Shown here: positions 53,400 to 64,000 of the stretch, in pieces | Layout of the letters: every line of letters begins with the position of its first letter | How positions within the stretch are numbered: the first letter of the stretch is position 1 | Assembly (NCBI GenBank): GCA_002633025.1 | Contig: NMRB01001633.1 | Coordinates: 1 to 64,000 of the forward strand | DNA length: 64,000 bases | Source of the DNA: Notospermus geniculatus | Taxonomy: Eukaryota > Nemertea > Pilidiophora > Heteronemertea > Lineidae | Direction of reading: 5' to 3' | Made by a program: the position numbers and the translations under genes | The notes under the pieces: model-generated | What the model was told of the DNA's origin: nothing | What the model saw: the letters and a program-made list of their open reading frames with translations, nothing else | The model's database searches: none

Positions 53400-56037
53400 T
53401 GAATGCAGTGGACGTGAACATGTAGAAGATGATAAACCTGCCTCATTATTATCATCATTTTACTCTGTCGGTAAGGACAGGGGTGAATGGCGGCAAAACT
53501 CATCTATCCCCAGAGTCAAGCAGACTCTCTTCTGTCAAAAAATTTTCTCTGCACATTCTATGGTATTGATTAAAAAATATTTGAAGACGATTTGTTCCTA
53601 CCAACCATACGAAGAATACTTCTTTAAAGTCACACAGTATGCATGAGGTGAATCGTTCTTCCTCCCCACCTTGATAAGACTGGTGTCCTGTCCAACCAAT
53701 AGCCAGTGGTAACACCTAGGCTGGACTGATACTACATCGAAACAAAAATGGCCGCCATACTTTCATCACCTGAGAAGTTCAACGTACTGTTACAGCGTGA
53801 CTACATGTAACCCTATATCAGGTAAGGTAACATGCTTCAACTCATTCTTTTATGTGTAGCAACACTCCCAATACCTAATTGGTAACTTAGATCATTCAAA
53901 TAGATAGATTTGAACAGTCTTTCGAACATGAATATACGACGTTGCCTAAAGGTCAAAGGTTATATAATACGTCGGCCATCGCGAGATACAAAACCTAATG
54001 CATACTGTGGGGACTTTAAATTTTCTCCAATTCGTTTCCATGTCTATCAGAAAACTTGGCAGACGATACTGTCAGCTCAAACCTGGGGGCAGATGAGTTA
54101 AGAAAATGGCTTTGATGTGATAAGCTACATGTACAGTCGTAAGCAATGTACACCAACGACAGTCAGATCTTACATGTTGAACTCAAATATACACAGACAT
54201 CATGCACGAAAACGTATTTTGGACTAAATGTAGTCTCGCGCAGCCAGACCCTCGGTTAGTCTCGCGCAGCCAGACAACCGAGCTGATCCAAGCGTAGCTG
54301 TAGCGAGATCAGAGGCTGGCGGTGCGAGACTAGACTAAATGTAGCGGTTACAAATTAACTGCCCGTTCTAGCTACTATATTAATAGCAACCTTCGTATCA
54401 GTTTTTGTATCATCATGGATTGGTAGGCCTACCCATCTATCCACTAAGACAGGTCACGTAAGGAAAAAGATTGGAGATGATAATGATGAATGATAAGTCC
54501 ATCCACACTGTTAGTCAATTAAGCAATGAATATTAGACGCGTAAAAACAATAGTGGCACACCGAATACAACTGAGTATTATCATAGAAAAATATATATTT
54601 TCTCGAGATCAATCAATGATGTTATCGGCTCTAAACAAAATGAGTATAAACTCTAATCTTGATTTGAGAGCTGTTTCTTGCATGTTCTGTGATTTCATTC
54701 ATGGCTGAGCCATTGAAAACTGCTGTTGCCAAACACAGGAACTCTCCTCCTTCATTCCACATCCGATTGGCGCGAGGTTTTCAGACGTTATCTCCCCATC
54801 GGCTGGGTCAAAATTGACATTACCATACATCAATCGGTTTCTCTTTTTTGTCGCTACAGGCATCATCGCTGTCATTTTCCCTAAAACCTGACATAAAGAA
54901 GTTCTTTCACCAAGCACAGTTAGTGTTTTCAACCGAACTGGCGGCCATTTTGAAATGATGCAATGCATCGCGCACGTGTAAACTGCACTGAACATCGCGG
55001 CGAATGAAGTGGGTTTTGAGAACGGGATCCGTTGTGTCGGACGTACGCGAAAAATGAAGATAGCAGAAAGATACCGACAAGAAAGATTAGATGATTGATG
55101 AATTTTTGTCAAATTTGACGCAGCTGTTGCGGAGATATCGTTGATAAACCTCGCGCCATTCAGATGTGGAATGAAGAGTAGTTCAGTCTCGCCTATTCCT
55201 ATGTGGAACAATAAACCACAGAGGACCTGTGGATATCGATGAGAAACATAGTAATCCAAGTTTTGGGGGCAGAAATGTATTCATATGAGTTGAAATTGAC
55301 ATACAACTCGACCAGTTCATGAGTTCGTTATTTACTTCTTCGGCGACATTCGACCCACCTATATAACTTCGTTTTTTTTTCGGTGTCTGAAGGAAGCCAC
55401 AATCACAGCTGTGATAGAACCTAATGCCCCTCTTTCTGATGTCCCCCTACATTGTTTGTCACAGGGATAAGGGTCTTGGTCTCTCAAGAGTCCAATTCAA
55501 TGGTGCCACTTAATCCGTAAAAGTATTGTTGGGGGACATCGCATATCGGGGGACATCATTCTATTACACCGGCTCCATAGTAGGCCTGCATGCCATTTTC
55601 AGGCCAGCGAAATTTTCGGACCAATCAAAATTGATGGGGACTCTGGATTCGAGAAGGCTTCGCAACTTTGCAACCACGCAGATTTATTATACGGCGTCAT
55701 TGAACGATATGGGCATATGTAGGCAAGCAATACATTTTCATCCTGGCAAAGTTGCGAAGGGTTCATGAATATTATGTCCCCTGGTGATTACGTTATGCTC
55801 ATTTTGAAGATCCCGATTTAGAGAATAAATTAAATTGTGGACGTAAGCGTTACCTAACCAAGCCTGGTGCATGCATGAGCTACGAAATAGATACCAACTG
55901 GAAACAGCAAGGTGCTGGTCACTCTGACCAGGAAAGTTCCTTGGTCTGACCTGGCGGCAGCACTCATTTATTTCCATGATGTTAATTAACCTACATTGAT
56001 GCACAAACTACTCGTAAGTTCGTCGTCCATGACGTAA
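53400..56037. other. No confident gene
   Basis: An AAAATGGCCGCC motif at about 53745 (+) opens a 20-codon frame (MAAILSSPEKFNVLLQ) and is followed by a donor-like caggtaagg near 53820. A second AAAATGGCCGCC lies near 54950 on the minus strand. These may mark promoters or first exons, but no partners were found. A 186-codon minus ORF (54699-55259) shows no family features. 54230-54335 has repeated AGTCTCGCGCAGCCAGAC blocks. Confidence 0.35.
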
Positions 56038-56400
56038 AGCCGTGTTACCTGACATACATGTATTCGATATGCAATACGACGTAACGATATGCGAAATCGC
56101 AGTCTATCGTTCCAAACCATTTTCCAATACATTGTACTCATTTATCTTTACGCGTTATCCGTTATCCGATGTGCGATACGACGATATCCGATAGCATTCG
56201 CTACATGTAGCGATCGCGATATCGGATGCGATATAGAGGTTACGTGTTACAGCACCCAGGGCGTTTTTGTTTTCTGCTAGAATATCGCAATCTATATCGC
56301 GGGTAGGTAAATGGAACACAGGTTTTTTTCCGCATTTCGGACCTCGCATATCGCTGTCGCGTCTCGCATATCGCATATCGGATGTCAGGTAAACACAGCT
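56038..56400. mobile_element. 363-bp TIR element rich in GATATGCGA words
   Basis: AGCCGTGTTACCTGACAT and ATGTCAGGTAAACACAGCT ends. The interior contains many GCATATCG/CGATATGC words able to pair. Confidence 0.7.
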
Positions 56401-56523
56401 TAAGAGCATTATTGGTGACACGATGAAAAAACAGCTAATTGTCTTTACATGTACTTCAAATCCCCTGTGCACAACTTAGGACAGCGCTGCACAAAACTAA
56501 AATAAAAGTATTTCAACAGACAT

Positions 56524-57400
56524 TAGAGAGCTTTCGCACCCGCACGTTTAGGCATCCGACTACATTTAGTTATACGTAACCGTAACCGGTGAAACGGATA
56601 AGATTTAGCTGTTTCGCAAAGAGACACGGCTATAGCCCAAGCATAAGAACTATCCGTAAAGATCGGTGTTTACGGATAAGAGGTAGTCTTTTGACTGTGC
56701 TCGAGTCATACGAGTTGACCGAGAGGCCTACTGTGCTTGTATTGTGCGATACCTGTTTGCGGGAGATTAGAACATGATCAATAGGGATTTTTCACAATCA
56801 GCGCCACTCTATTCATAGGGTATGCTGATCCTTTGTGTTCCAAGACTTTGACAATAGAGAATGGTCACAGTGAAAAAAGCCTATTAACCGGGCTATTTTA
56901 CAAACCGTACTCGCCTCACGCGTACCGTGCTTGTTACCCGTGAACTGTGGCCGGCTAGTGTATAGGCCTTCATTTAGCGTCTGTGCACACGTCACAACTG
57001 CTCACAAGATGATGACGTAAACGTGAATATTCAGCAAACCGTTCAATTGCGAAAGACCCATACTGATCGCACGGCAGTCAATGGAAACTGCCCTTTTTGC
57101 ACGGATTTCATTCACAACCCAAAAGCTTAATAAAAGATGATCCAAACAAAACATACAAAATGTTACACCTGGTATGCATGAGGAATCCTTCTAAATTTGA
57201 TAACAAAGAATGGCGATCACCGTTGGAATGAGGGCTTTGATATAAATATGTTGCTTTTGCAAACCGTTTTTCTCTGACGTATAGTGAACTCACTACGGAT
57301 AACATTTTCTATATCCGTTTGTGTACACGTCACTAGACCGCAAAATTTGATGACCTAAATGTAGTCGGTTGCCTAAACGTGCGGGTGCGAAAGCTCTCTA
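56524..57400. mobile_element. 877-bp TIR element
   Basis: About 45-bp TIRs TAGAGAGCTTTCGCACCCGC ACGTTTAGGC... and the complement. Ends are TA, compatible with a TA target duplication. No transposase ORF. Confidence 0.8.
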
Positions 57401-57861
57401 TTATTCAGACGTTACCACTCTTTTTTTCCAGGGATAGGCATGGATTCGATAATATGGTCAAGATAAGTCCATGCCTGTACACTTGGTTTCAACAGAAATG
57501 TACATTGTAAATGTACGTGACTATAAAGCACCATATACATGTACATTTCAACGCACGTATATATTTTTATTGTGACCCATCTTTAATTGGGACCCTTAAC
57601 CGACGAGGTAAGGCCAAGGGTCGCCAATGAGATCGACGCACCAATGCACATGTGTTACATTCAATCATCGAAGTAATAATGACAAATGGAAAACTAACAG
57701 TTGAAATAAAAAAAATAGTAAACACTAAATACCTATACATTACTTAAGACCCGCCAAACATCTTACCCGTTTGAGATTTTGACAGTGTATAGGAGGTGAG
57801 TCCCTCAAAACACTGACTGAGCAAGACCTATCTATCGACGTTTAGAGCTCTTTTCGATGTT

Positions 57862-58112
57862 AAGGCTTGTCTACACCATTAACATTTCCGAAACATTTCA
57901 AAACACCCAACTACAACATTACCAAAACACCGTTGTTTTCGGTTTGTTGCACGGAGTGGAATGGATCTGCAACTTTTGCAAAACAATTTGAAAACATGTT
58001 TTGATTATGTTGCAGAGTGTAGACCAACCCCGCAACATTTCCCAAACTGTTTTCAAAAAGTTTTGTCGCAGAAATGTTTTGAAAATGTTGATGGTGCATG
58101 TAGACAGGCCTT
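57862..58112. mobile_element. 251-bp TIR element, TTAA-flanked
   Basis: AAGGCTTGTCTACACCATTAACATTT and AAAATGTTGATGGTGCATGTAGACAGGCCTT ends with TTAA overlapping both borders. Confidence 0.75.
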
Positions 58113-59346
58113 TAAGTCAATCTGTGAATTTTTTGAGAATTCCTTTTTTGAGTGTCATTGATGCAGATCTTAAGGAAATTATAGGCAGTGGCAGTTTTGT
58201 ACCCTTTCAAGCCAATACAGCAGTATTTGGTAAATGCATTGAATCACCCTGTCCAATCTTCAGTTCACACTTCATTGACTTAGAACAGTTTGTATGAAAG
58301 ATGAGCTTCTCAAGGCCTGGATAATCTAGATTCCGCTATCTGGTACTTTCTATCTTTTTGATCCAATTTTCAATCGTACGCCAATTTTCGCATTTTGAAT
58401 TTTCATCATTGGTCAAATTTCGTGGAAATGGGCATATTATGCCTTGTTTTACGAATCATGAACCGCGATTCCACTGCACTAGCATTCACCTCGACCGTGT
58501 TCGACTGGAACTCACGGGCCGAGCAAGAGTAGATTTTCATGACATCATATCTGAAGTACGCATGTCGAGTAGGAGTTCCGCCCGAACAACAACTCAAGTT
58601 TCTCGAGTTGTTGAAAGATGGCGCCTGCTAGTCATGTCAGTATACCATGCCTGTACTCTGAGTTCCTTTCAGATTTTTTAGGCCAAAACATGCTGAACAG
58701 TTGTAAATGAGGTTTGTTGGCCGAAAGAACTGATTTTCTTACATATTTTCCAGCCAGTTCGTCTATTTTTTTGCTGCTGGTCGCCATGTTGTCACGTGAG
58801 TGGTCGAGTTCGGTCCTCATTCCATCGAGGGTTCAACCCGAGCAACGAATTCGGTCAAATATGACGTCAAAAGAGTACAGTAGCTACCCGAGGAATTTAT
58901 GGAGTTAAGGTGCAACTCAACACGACCAAGTTGAACCTCTGGTTCCAGTCGAACGCGGCCCTCGAGGCCCTTTACATCACGTGCCATTCTGTGTTCGGAT
59001 CATGTGACAGCCCTTAAGAAACACACCCGATAAAATCTCACTAGCACGAACTTCAGCAGTAGTTTTTAAACTTTTTCAGCATCCAGTCCAAAATGGAACT
59101 TCGGACGCATGATGCAAGTTCATGTCTCGCCTCCAGGAAGTCATTCGGCCGCAAGCAGTCCTAGCGTGTCGTTAGTTGAGACAGTCCACACTACTGTAAA
59201 TGGAACATGATAGAAGCAAGACATTGCGTTGTCTTCGACCCACCGGTTAACTCTGTCTCATAGTTGTCCAGGGCGACAACTGGCATCGGGTCAATACTCT
59301 GCCGGTATAGTGATGGAAGAAAATATCACACTAAAAAAACCCGTCC
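58113..59346. other. No confident gene
   Basis: An AAGATGGCGCC start near 58617 opens a 30-codon frame of unknown meaning. No splice-supported exon or repeat family was recognised. Confidence 0.35.
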
Positions 59347-59688
59347 TTATTTTCTGTCAGTCGGCGTGTTAAACCACGCTTCACAAAAATCGACCATTTC
59401 TTGGTCCAGTCTACAGCAATCTTCAAATACGGAATAAATTCCCGTATCACGTCCGCAAAAATAACAGAAGTAAAGTAATTGGCCATCATTGGCACATTCA
59501 TGTGGCGCCTCCACCTCGGGTCCAGGTGTTCCTCCGCCGCCTATTTCTCGTTCCTCCTCTGTCTGTGTGGCCGTTGTTGATCGGTGCGGTCGAAGCCACA
59601 ACCTCGTCCTTGATCGTGGTGCGGAATTAGCCATAGATATTAAAGTAAACACTAGAAGTAGCACCGTGCATAATCGAATGGTCATCAT
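59347..59688 (-). CDS. Predicted secreted six-cysteine peptide precursor
   Basis: 113 aa. The chosen ATG lies directly after a strong acceptor (CTCCTCTTTTACTTACAG), which suggests a non-coding first exon further right. A longer in-frame extension upstream has no such support. Residues 1-23 form a signal peptide (hydrophobic CTVLLLVFTLISM, cleavage after ANSA). A basic stretch (PRSRTRLWLRPHR) and an acidic, glycine-rich linker follow, then a C-terminal domain with six cysteines in the order C-x9-C-x2-C-x12-CC-x9-C (ECANDGQLLYFCYFCG... DFCEAWF). Three disulfides are possible. The C-x2-C-x12-C spacing recalls eclosion-hormone-type peptides, but the rest differs. No dibasic-flanked amidated peptide is present. 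A hormone, growth factor or defence role is open. Confidence 0.65.
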   Translation of the reverse strand: MMTIRLCTVLLLVFTLISMANSAPRSRTRLWLRPHRSTTATQTEEEREIGGGGTPGPEVEAPHECANDGQLLYFCYFCGRDTGIYSVFEDCCRLDQEMVDFCEAWFNTPTDRK

Positions 59689-59849
59689 CTGTAAGTAAAA
59701 GAGGAGAAGGCGATTAAAAAATAGGACAGGAAGCCATGGCGCCTTTAATACCTTGTTCCTTTGCAAGGGCAAGTAAAAGACCCATTCCAAGTGAGGAACA
59801 TGAGTATAAGCTTGAGAGGCCTCTTCTGTACATACCACGGCCAATAATA

Positions 59850-60385
59850 GGGAGGTTGAGATCAGCGACTTATCACGGATCCTTATAGGTATATGGATAG
59901 AAATGTACACCCATGGAAAAAAGTAAATGGACAGCAGGTTTTCTTGAATATCTCCAAAACAATAGGGTTCAGAAAATTGGTCCCAACATAGATGATATAG
60001 TAGCAAATTTTCCTGGCTATCTAATGGTATCAGCGTCGAAAATTCCGCTGAAAGCCGCATTTGTCAGAAGGAATTTTGTAAAAGCATGTTTTTCGCTGCT
60101 TTTTTATTTGCATGATTTTATTCAAATTTTTCATATCACTGTGTTCTACTCATCGAGGCCTTTCATAACATATCCTATAATTTCAACTATTCTGTGTAGA
60201 AATGTGATTTTGGGCCACTTTTACCAAAAAAATTTTGCCCACACGTGGAGATATTCAAGAAAAACTGCTGTCCATTTACTTTTTTCCATGAGCGTACACA
60301 AAATTTGTCCTCGTTGTACAGAATTCCATCCGCGTATAAGTATAAGGATACATGTACGTGATAAGTCGCTGATGTCAACCTCCCT
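59850..60385. mobile_element. MITE family M3, copy 2, interrupted
   Basis: Same ends as 17456-17608 (AGGGAGGTTGAGATCAGCGA ... TCGCTGATGTCAACCTCCCT), split by the 383-bp insertion 59911-60293. Confidence 0.85.
59911..60293. mobile_element. 383-bp foldback element with 6-bp target duplication
   Basis: Ends CCATGGAAAAAAGTAAATGG ACAGCAG... and mirrored CTGCTGTCCATTTACTTTTTTCCATGAGC. It is flanked by GTACAC (59905-59910 and 60294-60299), which is single in the empty site at copy 1 of M3. Confidence 0.85.
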
Positions 60386-61503
60386 AATGCTTTGGCTTCG
60401 GACCTGACGGAAAAATCTAATACAAAAACTGCGATTGTTGTGCAATTTTCGGCAGTCCGTGTACATGTACATGTTCTTTAGGGTGTTGGCTATCATGAGA
60501 AATGATTACATTTGCGAAGGATTGCTCTTTTATCTCAGCAGCTTTAACTTGACGTGTAATTACTTGTTCGTACCACGCTACATAACAACCTGCGCATTTT
60601 TTATTTTTTCCCTGTAGAATGATGTTCAAACGAGGAAGTCATGATATTTATTAAGTGCCAGTTGGAGATAAAACGAATCGCTGATTCCCGGCGAAGAATT
60701 ATATATAATATGATCACATCACGTTTCCTTTTACCAAATACATGTATCTCGCTTTAAGGATTTTTGCCGTTATCCAAAAGGATTGACAAACAAATAAATA
60801 GTACATGTATTAGTTACTTTATATGATGTGAAATACATGTACCTAATTAACTTTATGATGTGTGATACCTAATTAATCTGTACTTGTACATGTAAAGCAT
60901 CGAGTGGTAACCTTTCTCATTTCTTCTTATAAGCACTCAAATAACACTCAATAAATATCATGCCTCGTATTTCTTTCACTGTAAGTGAATTTGCAGGAGA
61001 TGTAACGTCTAGTTGGCCAATGGAAAAAAACATGTGTCTGTTTCACAATACCACGCCGTCAACGTCAACAATTTTCATGTCTTTGAATGCTTTTATTTTA
61101 TACCAAAAAACTAAATTTTTAATTTTCAGATTGACAGAGAAATTGGCAGTGGCGGTCAACATTGAAAAATTAACACAATCGTGAAATTTTCGGAACGTCC
61201 TACGTTTCTTTAAAGATAATGTACATGTATCATGACTTCATTGTTTACATTCAATGTTTGCAAAGATGGATGTTTACATTATGTTATTTTGGACTTTTGG
61301 GACATGCCAACCCAACAAATTGAATACCGGTACTTTCGGTATGAAAATAACTTATAGATAGATGGGCATGCCATCAACAAATCACTCATAAGACAAAGAA
61401 AGATTGGACACAAACAAACAAAATGTACATAAACAATGATTTTCGTGGCCCGCGAAAATACCCGTGATACATTATCTTAAGTTGCCCCAGCCAACCAGGA
61501 GCC
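60386..61503. other. No gene recognised
   Basis: AT-rich with several TACATGTA palindromes and CTAATTAA words near 60830-60880. No exon was found. Confidence 0.35.
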
Positions 61504-61600
61504 ATGTTCCCGAAGCCATCGTTAGGTTAACGATGTCGTTAAAACTGGTAAAATGCATAGCGTAACGACATCGTTAACCTAACGATTGCTTCGGGAACAT
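61504..61600. mobile_element. 97-bp foldback MITE, copy 2 of 2
   Basis: ATGTTCCCGAAGCCATCGTT AGGTTAACGATGTCGTTA and complement; same family as 2191-2281. Confidence 0.85.
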
Positions 61601-61981
61601 CAGCCCAGGATTGGGAGCAGACCAAATGTAATCCCCCGTACATGTATTTCCTGCGTTAGCCACTGATACTAAAATAATGAATTCTCGACAAGGAAGTTAG
61701 TATGCGCCTATTTTATAGCTAACTTGGGAACACCAGATACTCATTTATTGAGAGAATGACTCTTTTTCATAGACTTGTGTGTTCTTTGAATCAGGAAGAC
61801 AGATTGACAAAGCTGGCCTCTCGAGATTTCACTTTTGGTACTTCTTGTGGCCACTGTCTGGCTTATTTTTGAAGGGGAAACTGGCATCTGTCCGTTGTTT
61901 CGTCGGGTCGTATGCGGCAAGAACTGATTTTTAAAGCCCAGCGCACATTTGCGACAAAACTCAATGCGTTAGGGCTGTCTG

Positions 61982-62117
61982 TTAGGTTGGGTGCACACTC
62001 GCCAAGCGATTTGGCATCGCACGCGAATCGCTTTTGTTTGGGAGGCATTGCGGCATGAAATAACAAAGAACCGTCGCATGCGTTGGGCGAATCGCGTGTA
62101 GTGTATACCCACCCTTA
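61982..62117. mobile_element. 136-bp foldback element nested in M4
   Basis: TTAGGTTGGGTGCACACTCGCC and mirrored GTGTATACCCACCCTTAA; inner GCGATTTGGCATCGCA and GGCGAATCGCG words. Confidence 0.7.
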
Positions 62118-62118
62118 A

Positions 62119-62237
62119 TAGGGAGTTTTCGCAAAGCCCCCGAGACGCCAACGCGAATGCCGATCCCATTGTTCGATGCCACGAAGAGAGCACGGAACAA
62201 CGTTCGCGTTGGCGTTTCGGGGGTTTTGCGAAAACTC
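62119..62237. mobile_element. 119-bp foldback element nested in M4
   Basis: AGGGAGTTTTCGCAAAGCCC CCGAGACGCCAACGCG and complement. A half copy is at about 53320-53396. Confidence 0.8.
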
Positions 62238-62725
62238 GGCTGAATGACGAGTCGACAGCGTTGGGTCAGTCGACTTTAAAAACACCCCTAACGCATTGAG
62301 TTTTGCCGCAAATGTGCGCTAGGCTATATGCTGAATTGGTTCCCGGACATGGTGCGAGGGAAGTGTACCATTTCTTTCCTGCTGACACCGCAGATTATCA
62401 AATTGCGCACTGCATCACCAGGGAAATCGAAGATACATGAAAATATGTCCATATGGCCGATTTGTTTCGACCAAACACACGAAGTAAACACATAACAAAT
62501 CATTCAAAAATAGTCTGAATTCCTTGTTAAATAGTCTAAATTCCTCTTTGATATACAACATTGTATATCTTGATGGACTGATTATGTTCTTCGCCGATTC
62601 CCTAGGATTTTTTAAGTGATATATTGACTTGTTTACTCCAAGATGGCTTGACAAGGTCAAGCGTACCATGAATGGCCAATATGAGGTTTGTCTGGCTCGT
62701 TTGTTGGTTTGGATTTACCAGGATA

Positions 62726-63264
62726 AGGCCAGACTTTTTTATTCCTTGTTTCGCGAACCCGCCGAATTGGGAATGGCCCGAATTTGGAAAAAATACATGT
62801 AAAAATTTTATTTTTTACAATTTCTCGCGCCCGCCGATTCCTTTAACCCCAAAACTGAAAAAAGAATTATTTTTTTTATTTTTTCCGAACGCCGCCCAGA
62901 ACGTTTGTGGTACCAACCATCTCCTGAAATACATTACGTCATAGAAATGAAGTCCAATTTCGTATTTCGTACTTCGTGTTTCGTCAGATTTGCGAAACCT
63001 TACATGTACTAATGCCAACCCTCGCTTGCAGTTTTGTGCGTTATGCGTTGAGTACGTTGCTCAAGACTGCTGCTCAAATATCATGGTCACATTTAAATAA
63101 ACATTTCTTTTTCTGTCCTCCGATTGGAGCATTGCCATTGAAATTGTTGAGAAATGTGAAAAGCTACCAAAAAATAAAATTTACTTTTTAATTTTTTTCC
63201 GCCCTCCTCCAACATTTCTCCTCAAAAAAACCTAGAGAAACAAGGAATAAAAAAAGTCTGGCCT
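62726..63264. mobile_element. 539-bp TIR element containing repeat R2
   Basis: AGGCCAGACTTTTTTATTCCTTGTTT and its complement. The interior holds the R2 block (about 62908-63000). Confidence 0.8.
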
Positions 63265-63586
63265 AATGTGGAATATACATGTATCGCCAAGACAATGATC
63301 AAATGTAGCCCCTGCGTAAAGATGTCTAATTGAGAAACCCGTTTTTTTCTATAATTTTGATAAAGTGTTTGACGTACTTGTAAGATTTATTGTTGCTTGA
63401 AGGAATTTGACATTTCAATTGGCGAATTTCCTGATTCGTCTATGCGATAACCGAACCGAACTGTCTCTGTAAGTGGAATTTTCTCGGCGTGGAACGAAGG
63501 GTTACCAGTTATCTCACTTAAAACGTAGATGCAATGGGTAAAATACTGAAGGGTGCATTTTCCCTGTGCGGTGTAATAGACCTAAT

Positions 63587-63741
63587 AGGGAGGTTTAGAA
63601 ATCAAACGATAAACGTAAACGTTAACGACAACGTTATTTTTTGTACCGGAAATGCAATATAAGATCTGGTTAATCTGTACATTAGTATGAAAAATAACGT
63701 TTGTAAAGTTTACGTTTATCGTTTGATTTCTAAACTTGCCT
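63587..63741. mobile_element. MITE family M1, copy 5
   Basis: AGGGAGGTTTAGAAATCAAACG to TTTCTAAACTTGCCT; conserved centre TGCAATATAAGATCTGG. Confidence 0.9.
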
Positions 63742-63823
63742 ATTAACATGGCTGACCGGTATAACCAAAGAGAAGGCGAGCACAAAAATCGACACACAAT
63801 ATGATAAAGAATATTTAGCAAAT

Positions 63824-63851
63824 TTTCGACCCCAACCGGGGTCTTCTTCAG
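63824..63851 (-). ncRNA. Hammerhead-ribozyme-like core B
   Basis: Minus strand CTGAAGA, then a perfect six-base-pair GACCCC/GGGGTC stem with a short loop, then GAAA. This is the exact CUGANGA - helix II - GAAA arrangement. Flanking AAATTTGC and AAATATTC are shared in part with the 51.85 kb site. Helices I and III are not clear by eye. Confidence 0.4.
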
Positions 63852-64000
63852 GCTGGAACTTTACTATCTGAAACTCTAGAAAAGACTGACCGGTATAAGC
63901 GTGTTTTTCTGCGGCCGGTGAAATTTTCACATCATACAATGCGCACATCAACTGTGATAGGCCTATTCATTTTCAATACCTGCCGCAAAATTTCCTGGTC

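Larger units (their letters stand above)
61931..62327. mobile_element. TTAA-type MITE family M4, copy 2, carrying two insertions
   Basis: Outer parts match 42339-42496 (GCGCACATTTGCGACAAAACTC and GGGTCAGTCGACTTTAAAAACACC). The gap is filled by two small foldback elements, 61982-62117 and 62119-62237, placed side by side. Confidence 0.8.

Noticed and set aside
54699-55259. 186-codon minus ORF
   Set aside because: No family motif, no splice or promoter support, poor codon-like pattern; could be chance. Left out of the CDS list.
59689-60060. N-terminal extension of the cysteine-rich peptide ORF
   Set aside because: A strong splice acceptor abuts the inner ATG, which starts a perfect signal peptide, and the extension runs into a MITE.
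1-64000. CRISPR array, operons, bacterial or viral genes
   Set aside because: No spaced identical repeats, Shine-Dalgarno-linked ORFs or polymerase/capsid-type proteins; the genes have introns.

Overview
This is an animal nuclear genome segment: spliced genes with GT-AG introns, long AT-rich introns, and a very dense load of short foldback elements, tRNA-derived SINE pieces and minisatellites. The palindromes TACATGTA and TAGGCCTA recur throughout. Together with an expanded family of FMRFamide-receptor-like GPCRs, this suggests a marine invertebrate (echinoderm, hemichordate, cephalochordate or lophotrochozoan). I cannot fix the phylum from sequence alone.

Layout. 371-558 (+) is the terminal exon of a G-protein alpha subunit whose other exons lie left of the window. 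559-12100 is mainly repeats: minisatellites, retrotransposon tails, tRNA-like SINEs and several inverted-repeat elements, including a 2.2 kb one at 9301-11529. 12122-13399 (-) is a 425-codon intronless ORF of unknown family. 14092-17144 is a pile-up of adjacent and nested TIR elements, one of which carries a possible exon.

The main gene is ANAPC1 (APC/C subunit 1). I traced 25 exons from 17932 to 33691 (+). They join into one open frame of 1224 codons plus stop, covering the proteasome/cyclosome repeats and the true C-terminus. The N-terminal part (beta-propeller) was not found in the 17 kb upstream, although the G-alpha gene ends there. Introns 2, 6, 9, 10, 13, 14, 17 and 20 contain foldback elements or SINE sequence.

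33.7-46 kb holds a small GPCR cluster on the minus strand, convergent with ANAPC1: a degraded relic (35471-35572), a two-exon receptor with a disrupted TM3 (36250-37949) and an intact two-exon receptor (43939-45110). The second exons of the two receptors are nearly identical while introns and N-termini are unrelated, which suggests gene conversion. Between them lie two palindromes with head-to-head tRNA-like modules and three abutting TTAA-bounded foldback elements.

46-64 kb is gene-poor. It holds nested foldback families, a predicted secreted six-cysteine peptide (59347-59688, -) and two hammerhead-ribozyme-like cores (near 51.85 kb and 63.84 kb, minus strand). No CRISPR, operon, rRNA or functional tRNA gene was seen.
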